This document shows, piece by piece, positions 46,737-59,925 of a DNA stretch of 64,000 bases. Source of the stretch: Pseudomonas guariconensis (GTDB lineage: Bacteria > Pseudomonadota > Gammaproteobacteria > Pseudomonadales > Pseudomonadaceae); assembly GCF_015680235.1 (NCBI RefSeq), contig NZ_JADLJL010000014.1, positions 51,420-115,419 on the forward strand. The letters are read 5' to 3'. The first letter of the stretch is position 1. Each line of letters starts with the position of its first letter. The notes under the pieces were generated by a model. It did not search any database. It was given only the letters and a program-made list of their open reading frames with translations, and was not told the origin of the DNA. The position numbers and the translations under genes are program-made.

Positions 46737-48035
46737 ATGCAAGCTGCTTCCCAACCCGCGATTCTCGCGCTGGTGTCCTACCTCGAACACGATGTGCTGC
46801 CCAGCATCGTGCTGGACACCGACTACAACATCCTTGCCGCCAACGCCGCCTATCGTCGTCAGTTCGGCGACCAGGACCATGCGCCCATCGGCGAGAAATG
46901 CCATCGGGTCTCGCACCATTACGCCGTACCTTGCGACCAAGCCGGCGAGCATTGCCCGTTGCGCAAATCGCTGGACAGCAAAATGCCGGAGCGCGTGCTG
47001 CATATTCACCATACGCCTCGAGGCCCCGAGCATGTGGATGTGGAACTGCGCCCGATCCTCGATGACGAGGGCAGGGTGATGGCATTTGTCGAACGTCTGA
47101 CCAGCGTTACCCTGGCCTCCGCCCAGCCGCAAGAACAGGGGCTGGTCGGTCGGGCTCCAGCGTTCAAGTCGGCCGTCGCCAGCCTGCAACGGGCAGCACC
47201 GGCACAGATCCCAGTGCTGCTGCAGGGGGAGTCCGGTACCGGCAAGGAGTTGTTCGCGCGTGCTTTGCACCTAGGTAGCCCTAGGGCTAATGGTCCGCTG
47301 GTGGTGGTGGACTGTACTGGGCTGACCGAATCGCTGTTCGAGAGCGAGCTGTTCGGCTATGAGAAGGGAGCGTTTACCGGTGCGACTCAGCGCAAGATCG
47401 GGCTAGCCGAAGCGGCCCATGGGGGCACGCTGTTTCTCGACGAAATCGGTGAAGTCCCCTTGGCCATGCAGGTGAAGCTTTTACGCCTGATCGAGTCGGG
47501 CAGTTTCCGCCCGGTGGGCAGCACGCGAACGGTCCATTCGGATTTCCGCCTGGTCTCGGCGACGCACAAACCCTTGAAGCAAATGGCCGCGGAGGGTTTA
47601 TTCCGTGAAGACCTGTACTACCGCATCAGCGGCTTTCCGATTCGCCTGCCGGCTTTGCGTGAACGGGTGGAAGATTTGCCCCTGCTATGCGAAAGCCTGT
47701 TGCAACGAATGGCAGGCAAGCAGTCGCCGCAAATGACTGCCGAAGCACTGGACCGGCTTAGCCTGCATACTTTTCCGGGCAATATCCGTGAACTACGCAA
47801 TATCCTGGAACGAGCCAGGCTGTTTGCCGACGACGGACTGATTCGACCGGAACACCTACAGGAGGATATTTATCCGGTGGCCGAGCCGATTGTTCCACGA
47901 GGACGCGCTCGAAAAGAGAAGGCCGACCTGATTCACGCATTGGAGACCTTCAAAGGGTCTCGAAGTGAGCTGGCCGAGCACCTGGGGATGAGTGAACGGA
48001 CCTTGTACAGGCGGCTGAAAGCGTTGGGTTTCTAG
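46737..48035 (+). CDS. fisR: Sigma-54-dependent polysulfide-sensing activator
   Basis: A 432-residue activator with an N-terminal PAS-like sensor (1-130), AAA+ domain (135-370) with Walker A GESGTGKE (164-171), GAFTGA (211-216) and Walker B LFLDEIGE, and a C-terminal Fis-type helix-turn-helix ([18 protein letters not shown]). Sensor cysteines C55, C66 and C73 have spacings of 11 and 7, identical to the C53/C64/C71 trio described for FisR of Cupriavidus pinatubonensis, which senses polysulfide. It faces pdo-sqr-tauE, its expected targets. ATG 46737 is preferred over an upstream frame start that runs through promoter sequence. Confidence 0.93.
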   Translation: MQAASQPAILALVSYLEHDVLPSIVLDTDYNILAANAAYRRQFGDQDHAPIGEKCHRVSHHYAVPCDQAGEHCPLRKSLDSKMPERVLHIHHTPRGPEHVDVELRPILDDEGRVMAFVERLTSVTLASAQPQEQGLVGRAPAFKSAVASLQRAAPAQIPVLLQGESGTGKELFARALHLGSPRANGPLVVVDCTGLTESLFESELFGYEKGAFTGATQRKIGLAEAAHGGTLFLDEIGEVPLAMQVKLLRLIESGSFRPVGSTRTVHSDFRLVSATHKPLKQMAAEGLFREDLYYRISGFPIRLPALRERVEDLPLLCESLLQRMAGKQSPQMTAEALDRLSLHTFPGNIRELRNILERARLFADDGLIRPEHLQEDIYPVAEPIVPRGRARKEKADLIHALETFKGSRSELAEHLGMSERTLYRRLKALGF

Positions 48036-48038
48036 AAC

Positions 48039-48052
48039 GTTCCACGTGAAAC
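48039..48052. promoter_or_regulatory. parS site (one mismatch)
   Basis: GTTCCACGTGAAAC, one change from the Pseudomonas parS core GTTCCACGTGGAAC. Located just after the fisR stop. Confidence 0.8.
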
Positions 48053-48076
48053 ATTGACGATGCTTTACCATCAGGC

Positions 48077-48110
48077 AAAAAAAAGCCAATCCATAAGGAC
48101 TGGCTTTTTT
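48077..48110. terminator. Bidirectional terminator after fisR
   Basis: A-run, AGCCA arm, partly paired loop (ATCC-ATAA-GGAC), TGGCT arm and a T6 run. It terminates fisR, and on the minus strand could end the helicase transcript. Confidence 0.8.
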
Positions 48111-48172
48111 CTGCTGCTCGCTAATTGTCGATGGGCATATAAATTGTCACAGCTCCCCTCGAGAAAATGGGG

Positions 48173-48186
48173 GTTCCACGTGGAAC
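48173..48186. promoter_or_regulatory. parS site (exact)
   Basis: GTTCCACGTGGAAC, perfect 14-base palindrome; ParB binding site. Confidence 0.9.
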
Positions 48187-48401
48187 ATGGGCGCCATAAA
48201 TGTCGCGTATGTAACCGAATTCGTGTCGTATTGCGGCTTCCTGGCCCTATTAAATGTCGTTTCAAAACCGGCCTCTTCACGCTAGTAGAATACGAACAGA
48301 CGACAGGAGCATGTTTCGCTACAAGCCACCATCTAGCCACAGGCCTCCAAGCATGCGGAAGCATACGCCCACACCAACGAGGGCGGATCAGGTACCCCAT
48401 C

Positions 48402-50771
48402 CTAGAGCAGTTTCATAGTAGCTAGGGTATCCATCATCCGGTACCCCATCGTCCTGTAGCCCATTTTGCGCTTTTCCCACATCCGCATTAATGCGACGTT
48501 GCCCTCATCCACAAAATCGATGACTTGTACGTCAGTCTTGGCAGTGTGCGCTCGATGCAGCCGACCGGTGTACTGCTGGAGAATTCCTCGCCAGGAAATG
48601 GGCATAGCCAACACGAGAGTATCCAATGCAGGATGGTCAAACCCCTCACCAATCAATTTTCCGGTAGCAAGAAGCACACGAGGTGCGTCTTCAGATAAGG
48701 ACTCAAGCTCTGAAAGCCGAGCTAACCGCTGCTTCTTAGGCATTCGCCCATGGAGGGTGTAGAGGTTTTCGACATGTCCCTTCAGTGCATGCTCTAGAAC
48801 ATCTACATGCTCGGTGCGCTGTGTCAGCACGAGTACTTTTCTACCTTGGTCATACGCGGAGCGAACGTCCGAAACAATCAGCGCGGTACGCCCCGTATCA
48901 TCAGCAAGAGTTTTGAAGACGTCCTGTATCCCCGCACCTTCAGGTAATGGGATCGGACCTGAGAGCATTCGAGGAATGACTGACAAATCATGGGGAGCGC
49001 TTTCTGGTCGAGAGGCAGTATGCCGAATGGGACCGCACTGCATGAAAATGATTGGCTGCTGCCCATCTCGACGGATGGGTGTAGCGGTCAGCCCAAGCAC
49101 ATATCGCGCGGGGGCGCTCCTAAGCAATGCTTCAAAAGACACCGCCGAGAGGTGATGGCACTCATCGACAATGACCTGACCGTAATTTTTGATCAGATCG
49201 CTGATTTCACCTTTCCGCGAAAGTGACTGCATCACAGCAATGTCGATCTGCCCAGTTGTCTTGGGCTTCCCACCGCCAATCGTACCGACGACCTCTTTGC
49301 CTACGCCCAAGAATGTTTGTAACCGAGCTTGCCACTGTCGAAGCAGTTCTGTGCGGTGCACCAGCACTAGCGTGTTGACTCTACGCCTGGCGATGAGTGC
49401 GGCAGCAGTTACTGTTTTGCCAAACGCAGTAGGGGCGCAGAGTATCCCGGTGTCGTATGGCATCAAAGCGTGGATCGCCGCGTCTTGATCTGGCCGTAAA
49501 GTACCTAAGAAATCGACGTCGAGGCTAACGCCAGCAAAGCGTTCATCCTGTAGCTGTGGGGTAATTTTGTACTCATTTAACAGGTCCAGTACCGCATCCC
49601 AGCAACCCCGGGGAATCCCAATATGCTGAGGAAAATTTTGTGCACAGCCGATTACCCTGGGCTTGTTCCAGACTGATAGGCGCATGGCCTGTGCCTTGTA
49701 AAAGTCAGGATTTTGAAAAGCAGCGAGTCGGATTAGCTGGTTAGCCAAGGGTTGCGGCAACTGCGATTTTTCAAAGTAAATCAGGTTCGCCAGCGTGACG
49801 TTAAGGGTAGCTGGCAGAGGGCAGGTCAACGACCGGGACGTTCGCTCACGCTGTTTCCATGGCTCGGTATCGTTCTGCTCGTCGACAAAAGCAACCCCCA
49901 ATGGATCGCGATTGCCCATAGCTTGATTGATAACGGGTTGGATATCCTCAGGGCTCATCCGTCGAACAGAGGCTAGGAACCGCCATTGGTCGGGATATGG
50001 CTCAAAGGAATCATCGACAAAAACACTGTGATTGTTAGCCCTGGCTCGCTTTTGCAGTGGCAACGCAATTAGGTTACCGAACCCACCCTTAGGCATGAAA
50101 TCCTGATTCGGGAAGAGCCTGTCGTAGGAACTGAGTGACAGTTGTCGGGTGCGTTCACAAGCATGACTGATGATCGCGGCTCCCAGACGACGGGCCTCAA
50201 TCGCAGGCACTTTATCTTGGAAGAAAATCCATGCGTGTGCTCCATTACCAGAGCGAGAGATTTCAAGTGCTACGGGGACATCGAGAGAGCGAGAAGCTTG
50301 CACAAAGGCCAATGCATCTTCTCGCCAATCAGCCTCATCGAAATCGACAGCTAGGAAGTGGCACGTATCATCCAAAAGCAACGGATACACGCCGACCACA
50401 ATCGTCCCAGCTAAATGTCGATAAATAACCTCGTCACTCACCGACAGGAGCTGGCGCTGCCCACAATCACTGCATTTGATGCGTGGCTTCTCGCAGACTC
50501 CAGGTCGCCATTCGTTGGCGCAGGCCGGTGCATAGCCAGATTTGCCGCCCCTGCTTTCCCAGCGCAACGGATAGGTATCAATACGGCCTTTGAACAAACT
50601 GCGAAAAAGGGCGAGTTTGCTATTAGTATCAAGGTTGGTAAGCGACTGATCCACTACCGGCATACATACAGACTCAGCTGGAAGCTGCCACTCAATACCA
50701 TGTGATTCAAGCAAAGCTATCAGTCGAGCATTTTCAGCCCGCAATTTCGCCACAAGCGTGGAATCAGTCAC
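48402..50771 (-). CDS. AEP primase-SF2 helicase fusion (TOTE-type conflict protein)
   Basis: A 789-residue protein. Order: N-terminal coiled region (1-30), zinc ribbon C84/C93/C100/C103, archaeo-eukaryotic primase domain with FLAVDFDEADW (acidic D143/D145 pair) and SRSGNGAHAWIFF (H179), and PKGGFGNLIALPLQ. An SF2 helicase follows: APTAFGKT (446-453), DECHH (536-540), LTATP (561-565) and QQYTGRLHR. This matches the architecture called the TOTE conflict system AEP plus helicase. Starts at GTG 50771 with a weak site. Codon use is markedly AT-richer than neighbours, showing transfer. The activity (priming plus unwinding on invading nucleic acid) is inferred, not shown. Confidence 0.85.
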   Translation of the reverse strand: MTDSTLVAKLRAENARLIALLESHGIEWQLPAESVCMPVVDQSLTNLDTNSKLALFRSLFKGRIDTYPLRWESRGGKSGYAPACANEWRPGVCEKPRIKCSDCGQRQLLSVSDEVIYRHLAGTIVVGVYPLLLDDTCHFLAVDFDEADWREDALAFVQASRSLDVPVALEISRSGNGAHAWIFFQDKVPAIEARRLGAAIISHACERTRQLSLSSYDRLFPNQDFMPKGGFGNLIALPLQKRARANNHSVFVDDSFEPYPDQWRFLASVRRMSPEDIQPVINQAMGNRDPLGVAFVDEQNDTEPWKQRERTSRSLTCPLPATLNVTLANLIYFEKSQLPQPLANQLIRLAAFQNPDFYKAQAMRLSVWNKPRVIGCAQNFPQHIGIPRGCWDAVLDLLNEYKITPQLQDERFAGVSLDVDFLGTLRPDQDAAIHALMPYDTGILCAPTAFGKTVTAAALIARRRVNTLVLVHRTELLRQWQARLQTFLGVGKEVVGTIGGGKPKTTGQIDIAVMQSLSRKGEISDLIKNYGQVIVDECHHLSAVSFEALLRSAPARYVLGLTATPIRRDGQQPIIFMQCGPIRHTASRPESAPHDLSVIPRMLSGPIPLPEGAGIQDVFKTLADDTGRTALIVSDVRSAYDQGRKVLVLTQRTEHVDVLEHALKGHVENLYTLHGRMPKKQRLARLSELESLSEDAPRVLLATGKLIGEGFDHPALDTLVLAMPISWRGILQQYTGRLHRAHTAKTDVQVIDFVDEGNVALMRMWEKRKMGYRTMGYRMMDTLATMKLL

Positions 50772-50961
50772 CGCTTCGGAACCCCAGCCGTTGAGAGATC
50801 AACCTTTGAACAGGCTATCAGCAGGGGCAAAGCGGATCAAACAGCTACGGTTTAGCAGAGTGCAGCCCAAGCCCGGACAAGCATCAATCAAGCTATAGAT
50901 GCAAAGCTACGGATTTCCTCCCATCCTGCTTATGGAATCTCTGTAGGTCCAATGTCGGACA
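50772..50961 (-). other. Gap between PIN gene and helicase gene
   Basis: 190 bases, AT-rich. It could contain the helicase promoter, but I see no clear -35/-10 pair and no short gene. Confidence 0.4.
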
Positions 50962-51570
50962 TCACCCATTTAGCCCCTTACCGAACAGCTTCACAAAGGC
51001 AGTGTGCTTCGCTTGCCGCCATGTCTCAGTCAGATCACCATTTAGCTCTAGCGCTTCGAAAATGCTTTTGACTTGCTCATTAGTGACGAGCTTTGCCGTA
51101 AGCATTTTCTTGAGCAGCTCATGGCCGTGCCAGACAGCAATACCGAAATCTTGAGCCAGCTTGTGCATACCTAGGTCATCCGTGACCACTATGGCGTTTC
51201 GGATTTGACCAAATGCAAGCACTCGACAGTCCGTCGAGGAAGGAGGTGAGCGGCCCGCCGTGGTATAGACTGCCGGATTCATTAAGACCCAACCCCGCAG
51301 CACGCTTTGCGCAGCCGCCAACTGGCCTCTCTCATCAGCGCTGAGGCGAACCTGCTTCGCAATTCGCTCAGCGGCGAGATCCGCACCGTCGAACCAAGGA
51401 AATTTGAACTTCAATGCACCACTGCGATGCACTTCTTCCTCAACGTCTTTCAGAATAGTCAAAACGTAGTTTTTCTGGCCAAACGCAACGCCCAACATCG
51501 GCCGCACCCGCTTCGCCAGCCGGAGATACGCATTAGTATCCAGCAAGACGAGCGTGAGCACCGCATTCAA
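50962..51570 (-). CDS. PIN-domain-like protein, probable toxin-type ribonuclease
   Basis: A 202-residue protein. The PIN start is LVLLDTNAYLRLAKRV (acidic D11), a central Glu-rich helix (LKDVEEEVHRSG) and AIVVTDDLGMHKLAQDFGIAV (D-D pair) give the metal-binding acidic residues of a PIN nuclease. Its ATG overlaps the stop of the XRE/ImmA gene by 4 bases, so the two are coupled. Target RNA unknown. The long insertion (about 40-110) is unusual for small VapC toxins. Confidence 0.75.
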   Translation of the reverse strand: MNAVLTLVLLDTNAYLRLAKRVRPMLGVAFGQKNYVLTILKDVEEEVHRSGALKFKFPWFDGADLAAERIAKQVRLSADERGQLAAAQSVLRGWVLMNPAVYTTAGRSPPSSTDCRVLAFGQIRNAIVVTDDLGMHKLAQDFGIAVWHGHELLKKMLTAKLVTNEQVKSIFEALELNGDLTETWRQAKHTAFVKLFGKGLNG

Positions 51571-52688
51571 CGCGCCAGCTCGCCATAAATTGCAGTGGCA
51601 TCACTGAGGGACACGTCCATGATTTGCTGAACATAGGACGGGCCCGTGCCGTGCTCACGAATCATGCGTTTGAGCGCAAGAAAAAACTCCGACTGAAATA
51701 CATTCGACGCAGCCGCAAGATATTGCGCCGGCTTGGGCGGAATCGGTTCAAACAAGAGCGTGCTGACCAGTCGCGGTTCTGAGCTGTTTCGCACTTTATG
51801 GATTGTTGTTTCGATCACCCGCAATGACGGCAGCTGGTTTTCCGCTGCATAACCTTGGGTCTGCTGGAACACCGTGTTCAATGAAATTTGGTGATGCCGG
51901 GCATGTCGCTGAAGGACATGCACTTCCCCAGCAGCGCTGGACGCTTGAGCCGCCTCAGAATACGCGAGCTGCGCACAGGTCTCAGGAAACAGTAGTGCGC
52001 CAGCAAAAGCGTCCGCAAAATCTTCCCCTGCATCACTCCCTGCCAGGTCAGGGGTGTAGACATGCGCCAATTCGTGAGCCATCCAGAACTTAAAGTCTTC
52101 CAGCTTAGTGTCCAGATTGACGAACACGAAAGTGGCGTCTGACGCCGGCAATAGAATGTGCAGCGCATTCTTGTGTTGCTGCTTGTGTCCCCAGAGAACG
52201 GGCACGAGCACAGCTCCACACGCCTTGAATTCGGCAATCAGCGCTTCATACCCCAGCACACTGCGCTCACCCAAGCCCAATTTCTCGCGCACTTGGGACA
52301 CATCGCTCTGCAAACGCGCATAGCTGATGGAAGGCGACGAAATCTGAGTGCGTAAGGTGGGCAGCTTAGGCAAAAAATCGACGAGAGGCTTGAGCAAACC
52401 GCCGATACCTATCGCTTTCAGAATGTGTTCATCGGTGGTTTTGGTGCCAGCCTTCTTGCGGAACGCCACTACCGGCTGATCCGGAGGTGGGGCAACCAAC
52501 TGCGAAAACGGCAACTGCAGCGTCGTGGCCAACTTCAGCAGTTTGTCCGGACGGGGAAAGTCCTTGCCTTTAAACCAGTTAGTGACGGATTGCGCCGAAA
52601 CTCCCATCTGGTCTGCCAAGTCTTTTTGAGTCCAGCCACGCTGAACAAGGGCCGCGCGAAGCGACTCGGTGTGTAGGGTATTTTGCAT
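51567..52688 (-). CDS. XRE regulator fused to ImmA/IrrE metallopeptidase
   Basis: A 373-residue protein. The N-terminal helix-turn-helix is TQKDLADQMGVSAQSVTNWF (20-39), and the C-terminal peptidase has HELAH at 205-209 followed by E222 in GEDFADAFAGALLFP, the ImmA/IrrE zinc signature. Such proteins cleave a partner or are themselves antitoxin-like repressors; here the partner is likely the overlapping PIN gene. Start ATG 52688 is chosen by family start; a TTG at 52724 is possible. Putative operator at 52711-52738. Confidence 0.85.
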   Translation of the reverse strand: MQNTLHTESLRAALVQRGWTQKDLADQMGVSAQSVTNWFKGKDFPRPDKLLKLATTLQLPFSQLVAPPPDQPVVAFRKKAGTKTTDEHILKAIGIGGLLKPLVDFLPKLPTLRTQISSPSISYARLQSDVSQVREKLGLGERSVLGYEALIAEFKACGAVLVPVLWGHKQQHKNALHILLPASDATFVFVNLDTKLEDFKFWMAHELAHVYTPDLAGSDAGEDFADAFAGALLFPETCAQLAYSEAAQASSAAGEVHVLQRHARHHQISLNTVFQQTQGYAAENQLPSLRVIETTIHKVRNSSEPRLVSTLLFEPIPPKPAQYLAAASNVFQSEFFLALKRMIREHGTGPSYVQQIMDVSLSDATAIYGELAR

Positions 52689-52710
52689 AGTCGTTAATGT
52701 AGGGGTTCGC

Positions 52711-52738
52711 TCGATCAAAATCAAGTTTGATCAAGTTT
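52711..52738 (-). promoter_or_regulatory. Putative autoregulatory operator of the XRE/ImmA gene
   Basis: On the minus strand AAACTTGAT occurs twice with a 10-base period, followed by a TTTGATC element; forward, GATCAAA (52713-52719) and TTTGATC (52726-52732) are perfect 7-base inverted arms. Located 25-50 bases before the start codon. Confidence 0.55.
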
Positions 52739-53123
52739 CTCGCGTGCCTGTAGCGAACCCCTGAGCACTGAGGATTGCCTGGAGGGCCCAATGAGCGGGA
52801 GGCGAAACCTGACGTCGACCTACGCGGGTTCAATACGCCCTCACGCCTGTATCAGGGTCGGGGACCGCTTGGCCGACGGTGGTTGCCGGCGTGCATTCCT
52901 GCGCTATATGAGATCCTGGTGATTGGTTGAGTAGGAGTAGAAGGGCATGAGAAAGGCGGTTGAGTAGGACACCTTGCAATCATTGGCTGAATCCTTCCTA
53001 AAGAAAACCCCAGCAGGCACATGACCTACTGGGGCTTCTTTCTTCTAGCCACTAATTTTGGCTATCAAGCTTAACTCTGGCCGAAAAGGCAAATAACTCT
53101 GCTCTCCATAGCTAACTCGCTAA
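52739..53123. other. Non-coding border between the island and gyrB
   Basis: About 385 bases with mixed GC. The gyrB terminator is at 53000-53044. No tRNA, integrase, direct repeat or other gene was found. Confidence 0.5.
53000..53044 (-). terminator. Terminator after gyrB
   Basis: On the minus strand: stem CCCCAGTAGG / CCTGCTGGGG with one mismatch, loop TCATGTG, then TTTTCTTT. Confidence 0.85.
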
Positions 53124-56652
<3,529 letters not shown>

Positions 56653-56667
56653 TTGGCCTGCTACAGA

Positions 56668-57771
56668 TTACAGGCGCATCGGCATGACGACGTAGGAGGA
56701 ATCATCGTTACCGGCTTCCTGGAGCAAGGCGCTGCTGTTGGAGTCGGACAAGATCAGGCGCACCTGTTCCGTGGTCATGACGCCCAGCACATCCAAGAGG
56801 TAGCTGACGTTAAACCCGATCTCCAGCGAGCTGCCGTTGTAGTCGACGCTGATTTCTTCTTCCGCTTCTTCCTGCTCCGGGTTGTTGGCCTGGATTTTCA
56901 ATTGGCCAGAAGCCAACTGCAGGCGAATGCCGCGGTACTTTTCGTTGGACAGGATCGCGGTGCGGCTGAACGCTTCGCGAAGCGCCTGGCGGTCACCAAT
57001 CACCAGCTTGTCGCCGCCCTTAGGCAGCACACGCTCGTAGTCCGGGAACTTGCCATCCACCAGCTTCGAAGTGAAGGTGAACTCGCCGGTAGTCGCGCGA
57101 ATGTGGTGTTGGCCCAGAACGATACTGACCATGCCTTCCGGGTCGGTCAGCAGGCGCGCCAGTTCGAGGATACCTTTGCGCGGCACGATGACCTGGTGGC
57201 GTTCAGCCTGGCCGATTGCCGCGTGCATGGAGCACAGCGCCAGGCGGTGACCATCGGTGGCAACGGCGCGCAGGGTGTCGGTCGACACTTCCAGCAGCAT
57301 GCCGTTGAGGTAGTAGCGCACGTCCTGTTGGGCCATGGCGAAGCTGGTGCGCTCGATCAGACGGCGCAGTTTGCTTTGCTCCAGGTTGCAGGTCAGCGAG
57401 CCTGGGCCTTCCTCGACGGTCGGGAAGTCATTGGCCGGCAGGGTCGACAGGGTGAAGCGGCTGCGACCGGCCTTGACCAACAGCTTCTGCTCGTCGACCT
57501 TGATATCGATCAGGACGTCGTTGGGAAGGCTCTTGCAGATGTCCATCAGCTTGCGCGCTGGGACAGTGATCTCGCCAGGCTCCGCCGGCTCTTCCAGTTG
57601 CACGCGGCCAACCAGTTCGACTTCCAGGTCGGTACCGGTCAACGACAGTTGCTGGCCTTGCACGACCAGCAGCACGTTGGACAGGACCGGCAAGGTCTGA
57701 CGGCGCTCGACGACGCCTGCGACCAGTTGCAGGGGTTTCAACAGGGCTTCGCGTTGAATGGTGAAATGCAT
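56668..57771 (-). CDS. dnaN: DNA polymerase III beta sliding clamp
   Basis: A 367-residue clamp protomer: MHFTIQREALLKPLQLVAGV at the start, then three similar domains, and the C-terminal YVVMPMRL conserved hydrophobic pocket end. Homodimer ring tethers polymerases to DNA. AAGGGA precedes the ATG. 40 bases after dnaA. Confidence 0.98.
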   Translation of the reverse strand: MHFTIQREALLKPLQLVAGVVERRQTLPVLSNVLLVVQGQQLSLTGTDLEVELVGRVQLEEPAEPGEITVPARKLMDICKSLPNDVLIDIKVDEQKLLVKAGRSRFTLSTLPANDFPTVEEGPGSLTCNLEQSKLRRLIERTSFAMAQQDVRYYLNGMLLEVSTDTLRAVATDGHRLALCSMHAAIGQAERHQVIVPRKGILELARLLTDPEGMVSIVLGQHHIRATTGEFTFTSKLVDGKFPDYERVLPKGGDKLVIGDRQALREAFSRTAILSNEKYRGIRLQLASGQLKIQANNPEQEEAEEEISVDYNGSSLEIGFNVSYLLDVLGVMTTEQVRLILSDSNSSALLQEAGNDDSSYVVMPMRL

Positions 57772-57811
57772 GGTCTAGTCCCTTGCCTTCAATTAGCTGC
57801 TCCGACGCCCA

Positions 57812-59344
57812 TCAGGTCGTCAGCGTACGCAGCAGGTTCTTGTAGTCCTCGCGGATGTCCGCGTCGGATTCCTTCAATTCGTTGATCTTGCGGCAGGCGT
57901 GCAACACCGTGGTGTGGTCCCTGCCGCCGAACATATCGCCGATTTCCGGCAAGCTATGGTTGGTCAGCTCCTTGGACAACGCCATGGCGACCTGACGCGG
58001 GCGGGCCACAGACCGCGAACGCCGTTTGGACAACAAGTCGGCGATCTTGATCTTGTAGTACTCGGCCACGGTTCGTTGGATGTTATCCACACTGACCAGC
58101 TTGTCCTGAAGCGCCAGCAGGTCCTTGAGCGATTCGCGAATCAACTCGATGGTGATATCCCGACCCATGAAATGCGAGTGAGCGATTACCCGCTTCAGGG
58201 CGCCTTCGAGTTCACGCACATTGGAGCGGATGCGCTGAGCGATGAAGAACGCTGCATCGTGGGGCAGCTCAACCTTGGCCTGATCGGCCTTCTTCATGAG
58301 GATCGCCACACGGGTTTCGAGCTCTGGAGGCTCGACGGCAACCGTCAGGCCCCAGCCGAAACGCGACTTAAGGCGCTCTTCCAGCCCTTCGATTTCCTTC
58401 GGGTAGCGGTCACTGGTGAGGATCACCTGCTGACCACCTTCGAGCAGGGCGTTGAAGGTGTGGAAAAACTCCTCCTGGGAGCGCTCCTTGCGGGCAAAGA
58501 ACTGGATATCGTCGATCAGCAACGCATCGACGGAGCGATAGAAACGCTTGAATTCATTGATTGCGTTGAGCTGCAGCGCCTTGACCATGTCTGCCACGAA
58601 CCGCTCGGAATGCAGGTAGACGACCTTGGCATTGGGGTTCTTCTTGAGCAGGTGGTTACCCACAGCATGCATGAGGTGGGTTTTACCCAAGCCCACGCCC
58701 CCATAAAGGAAGAGCGGGTTGTAGCCATGCTTGGGGTTGTCGGCGACTTGCCAGGCCGCAGCCCGGGCCAACTGGTTTGACTTACCTTCGACAAAGGTCT
58801 CGAAAGTGAACGTGCGGTTCAGGTAACTGGTGTGCTTGAGGGCGCCTTCGACCTGAACGGTACGCTGCTCGGTTCGACCGGTGGTGGCCGGTGCCGAGGA
58901 GGATTCGCCCATGGCGTCGAAACTGTCACGCGAAGACGGCTCTTCGATCTCTAAGGCAGGGGCAAGCTCCAGCGCAGGCTCGACGGCCGGTTCGCTAGGG
59001 ACCACGACCTGAGCTGGCTGCACCTGGGTCTGCTGGGCCATGGATGCGGCCACGGCAGCACTGACCGGCGCATTGGGCGCGGCACGCGGAGCGGAGCTGC
59101 GGCGGCTGCCTATTAATAAGGAAAGGGCAGGCGCGATGCCGCTGCCATGCTCGCCCAACAGCTCGAGCAGGCGGCCCAGGTATTTTTCATTGACCCAATC
59201 GAGAACGAAACGGTTGGGCGCATACACGCGCAACTCGTCGCCTTCGGCTTCGACCTGTAGCGGACGGATCCAGGTGTTGAATTGCTGGGCAGGCAGTTCA
59301 TCGCGCAGAAGCTCCACGCACTGCTGCCAAAGTTCCACTGACAC
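57812..59344 (-). CDS. dnaA: Chromosomal replication initiator DnaA
   Basis: A 510-residue AAA+ initiator. Domain I starts [20 protein letters not shown]; domain II is a long Ala/Pro/Val/Glu-rich linker (about 95-175); domain III has [18 protein letters not shown] and LLIDDIQFF; domain IV has [18 protein letters not shown] and [16 protein letters not shown], which binds DnaA boxes. GTG 59344 has GGGGAT upstream. An exact DnaA box at 58083 lies in the gene. Confidence 0.98.
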   Translation of the reverse strand: MSVELWQQCVELLRDELPAQQFNTWIRPLQVEAEGDELRVYAPNRFVLDWVNEKYLGRLLELLGEHGSGIAPALSLLIGSRRSSAPRAAPNAPVSAAVAASMAQQTQVQPAQVVVPSEPAVEPALELAPALEIEEPSSRDSFDAMGESSSAPATTGRTEQRTVQVEGALKHTSYLNRTFTFETFVEGKSNQLARAAAWQVADNPKHGYNPLFLYGGVGLGKTHLMHAVGNHLLKKNPNAKVVYLHSERFVADMVKALQLNAINEFKRFYRSVDALLIDDIQFFARKERSQEEFFHTFNALLEGGQQVILTSDRYPKEIEGLEERLKSRFGWGLTVAVEPPELETRVAILMKKADQAKVELPHDAAFFIAQRIRSNVRELEGALKRVIAHSHFMGRDITIELIRESLKDLLALQDKLVSVDNIQRTVAEYYKIKIADLLSKRRSRSVARPRQVAMALSKELTNHSLPEIGDMFGGRDHTTVLHACRKINELKESDADIREDYKNLLRTLTT

Positions 59345-59392
59345 GGATATCCCCTGAGTTGAAAGCCGGATGAGGCAAAAAACCAAACCGCC

Positions 59393-59398
59393 ATTGTA
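59393..59398 (-). promoter_or_regulatory. Likely -10 of the dnaA promoter
   Basis: TACAAT on the minus strand, about 50 bases before the GTG. The exact DnaA box at 59415-59423 lies where the -35 would be, which would allow DnaA autorepression. Confidence 0.45.
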
Positions 59399-59835
59399 CC
59401 GGGAGGCCAGTCACTTATCCACATGTGGTCGCCACTCAGGCCGGGGCAGATTCGCCAAAACACCCTCAAAGCGACACCAAGGATTGTGAATAAGCTCTGT
59501 GGATAACCGACCATGAGGGCTATGCACAACCCTGGCCTCTAGCCTGTTGATAACTCTGCTGTGGATAACGATGCTTTTGATCCACAGCTTTTCCGAGGAC
59601 ACAGCACAGCGAGAGCACGCATTACAGACAAGGTTATGAATCGCTACATCGCCTATAAACAAAGGCCTGTAGATGGTTATCCACAGAAGGTTATCCACCT
59701 AAGATCTATAAATTCTTCAAAAAAGCTTTTTATATGTCCTTCTATTTTTTTCATGTTGTCCTGCGTGAGGTGTCCGATCAAGCCGGCGACGCTCATCCAG
59801 GGTCACGCCTTCTATAAGCAAACGCTGGTTGGAAA

Positions 59836-59864
59836 TTGACCTACGGGCTTGCTTTCTCTAGAAT
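59836..59864 (+). promoter_or_regulatory. rpmH promoter
   Basis: TTGACC, 17-base spacer, TAGAAT: near-consensus sigma-70 promoter, about 60 bases ahead of rpmH. Likely drives rpmH-rnpA-yidD-yidC. Confidence 0.85.
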
Positions 59865-59925
59865 CGCCGATCTCTTAAAAAGGGGGCCATTCCGGCCCGT
59901 TGTCGACAAACCCAGGTAACACGCC

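Larger units (their letters stand above)
48036..48401. other. Intergenic stretch with two parS sites and a terminator
   Basis: About 365 bases after fisR. It holds two parS-type sites (48039 and 48173) and a terminator (48077-48110). The remainder to the helicase stop is AT-richer, with no gene or promoter that I can support. Confidence 0.6.
59345..59925. other. Chromosomal replication origin oriC
   Basis: Gap between dnaA and rpmH. Exact DnaA boxes TTATCCACA: 59415-59423 (+), 59498-59506 (-), 59560-59568 (-), 59677-59685 (+). Variants: 59485-59493 TGTGAATAA (-), 59545-59553 TGTTGATAA (-), 59578-59586 TGATCCACA (+) and 59691-59699 TTATCCACC (+). An AT-rich stretch at 59700-59755 (attcttcaaaaaagcttttt, then tctattttttt) is the likely unwinding element. 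Same arrangement as the known P. putida oriC between rpmH and dnaA. Confidence 0.95.

Noticed and set aside
52790..52850. Segment with cgggttcaat resembling a tRNA T-arm
   Set aside because: No acceptor or anticodon stems can be formed around it.
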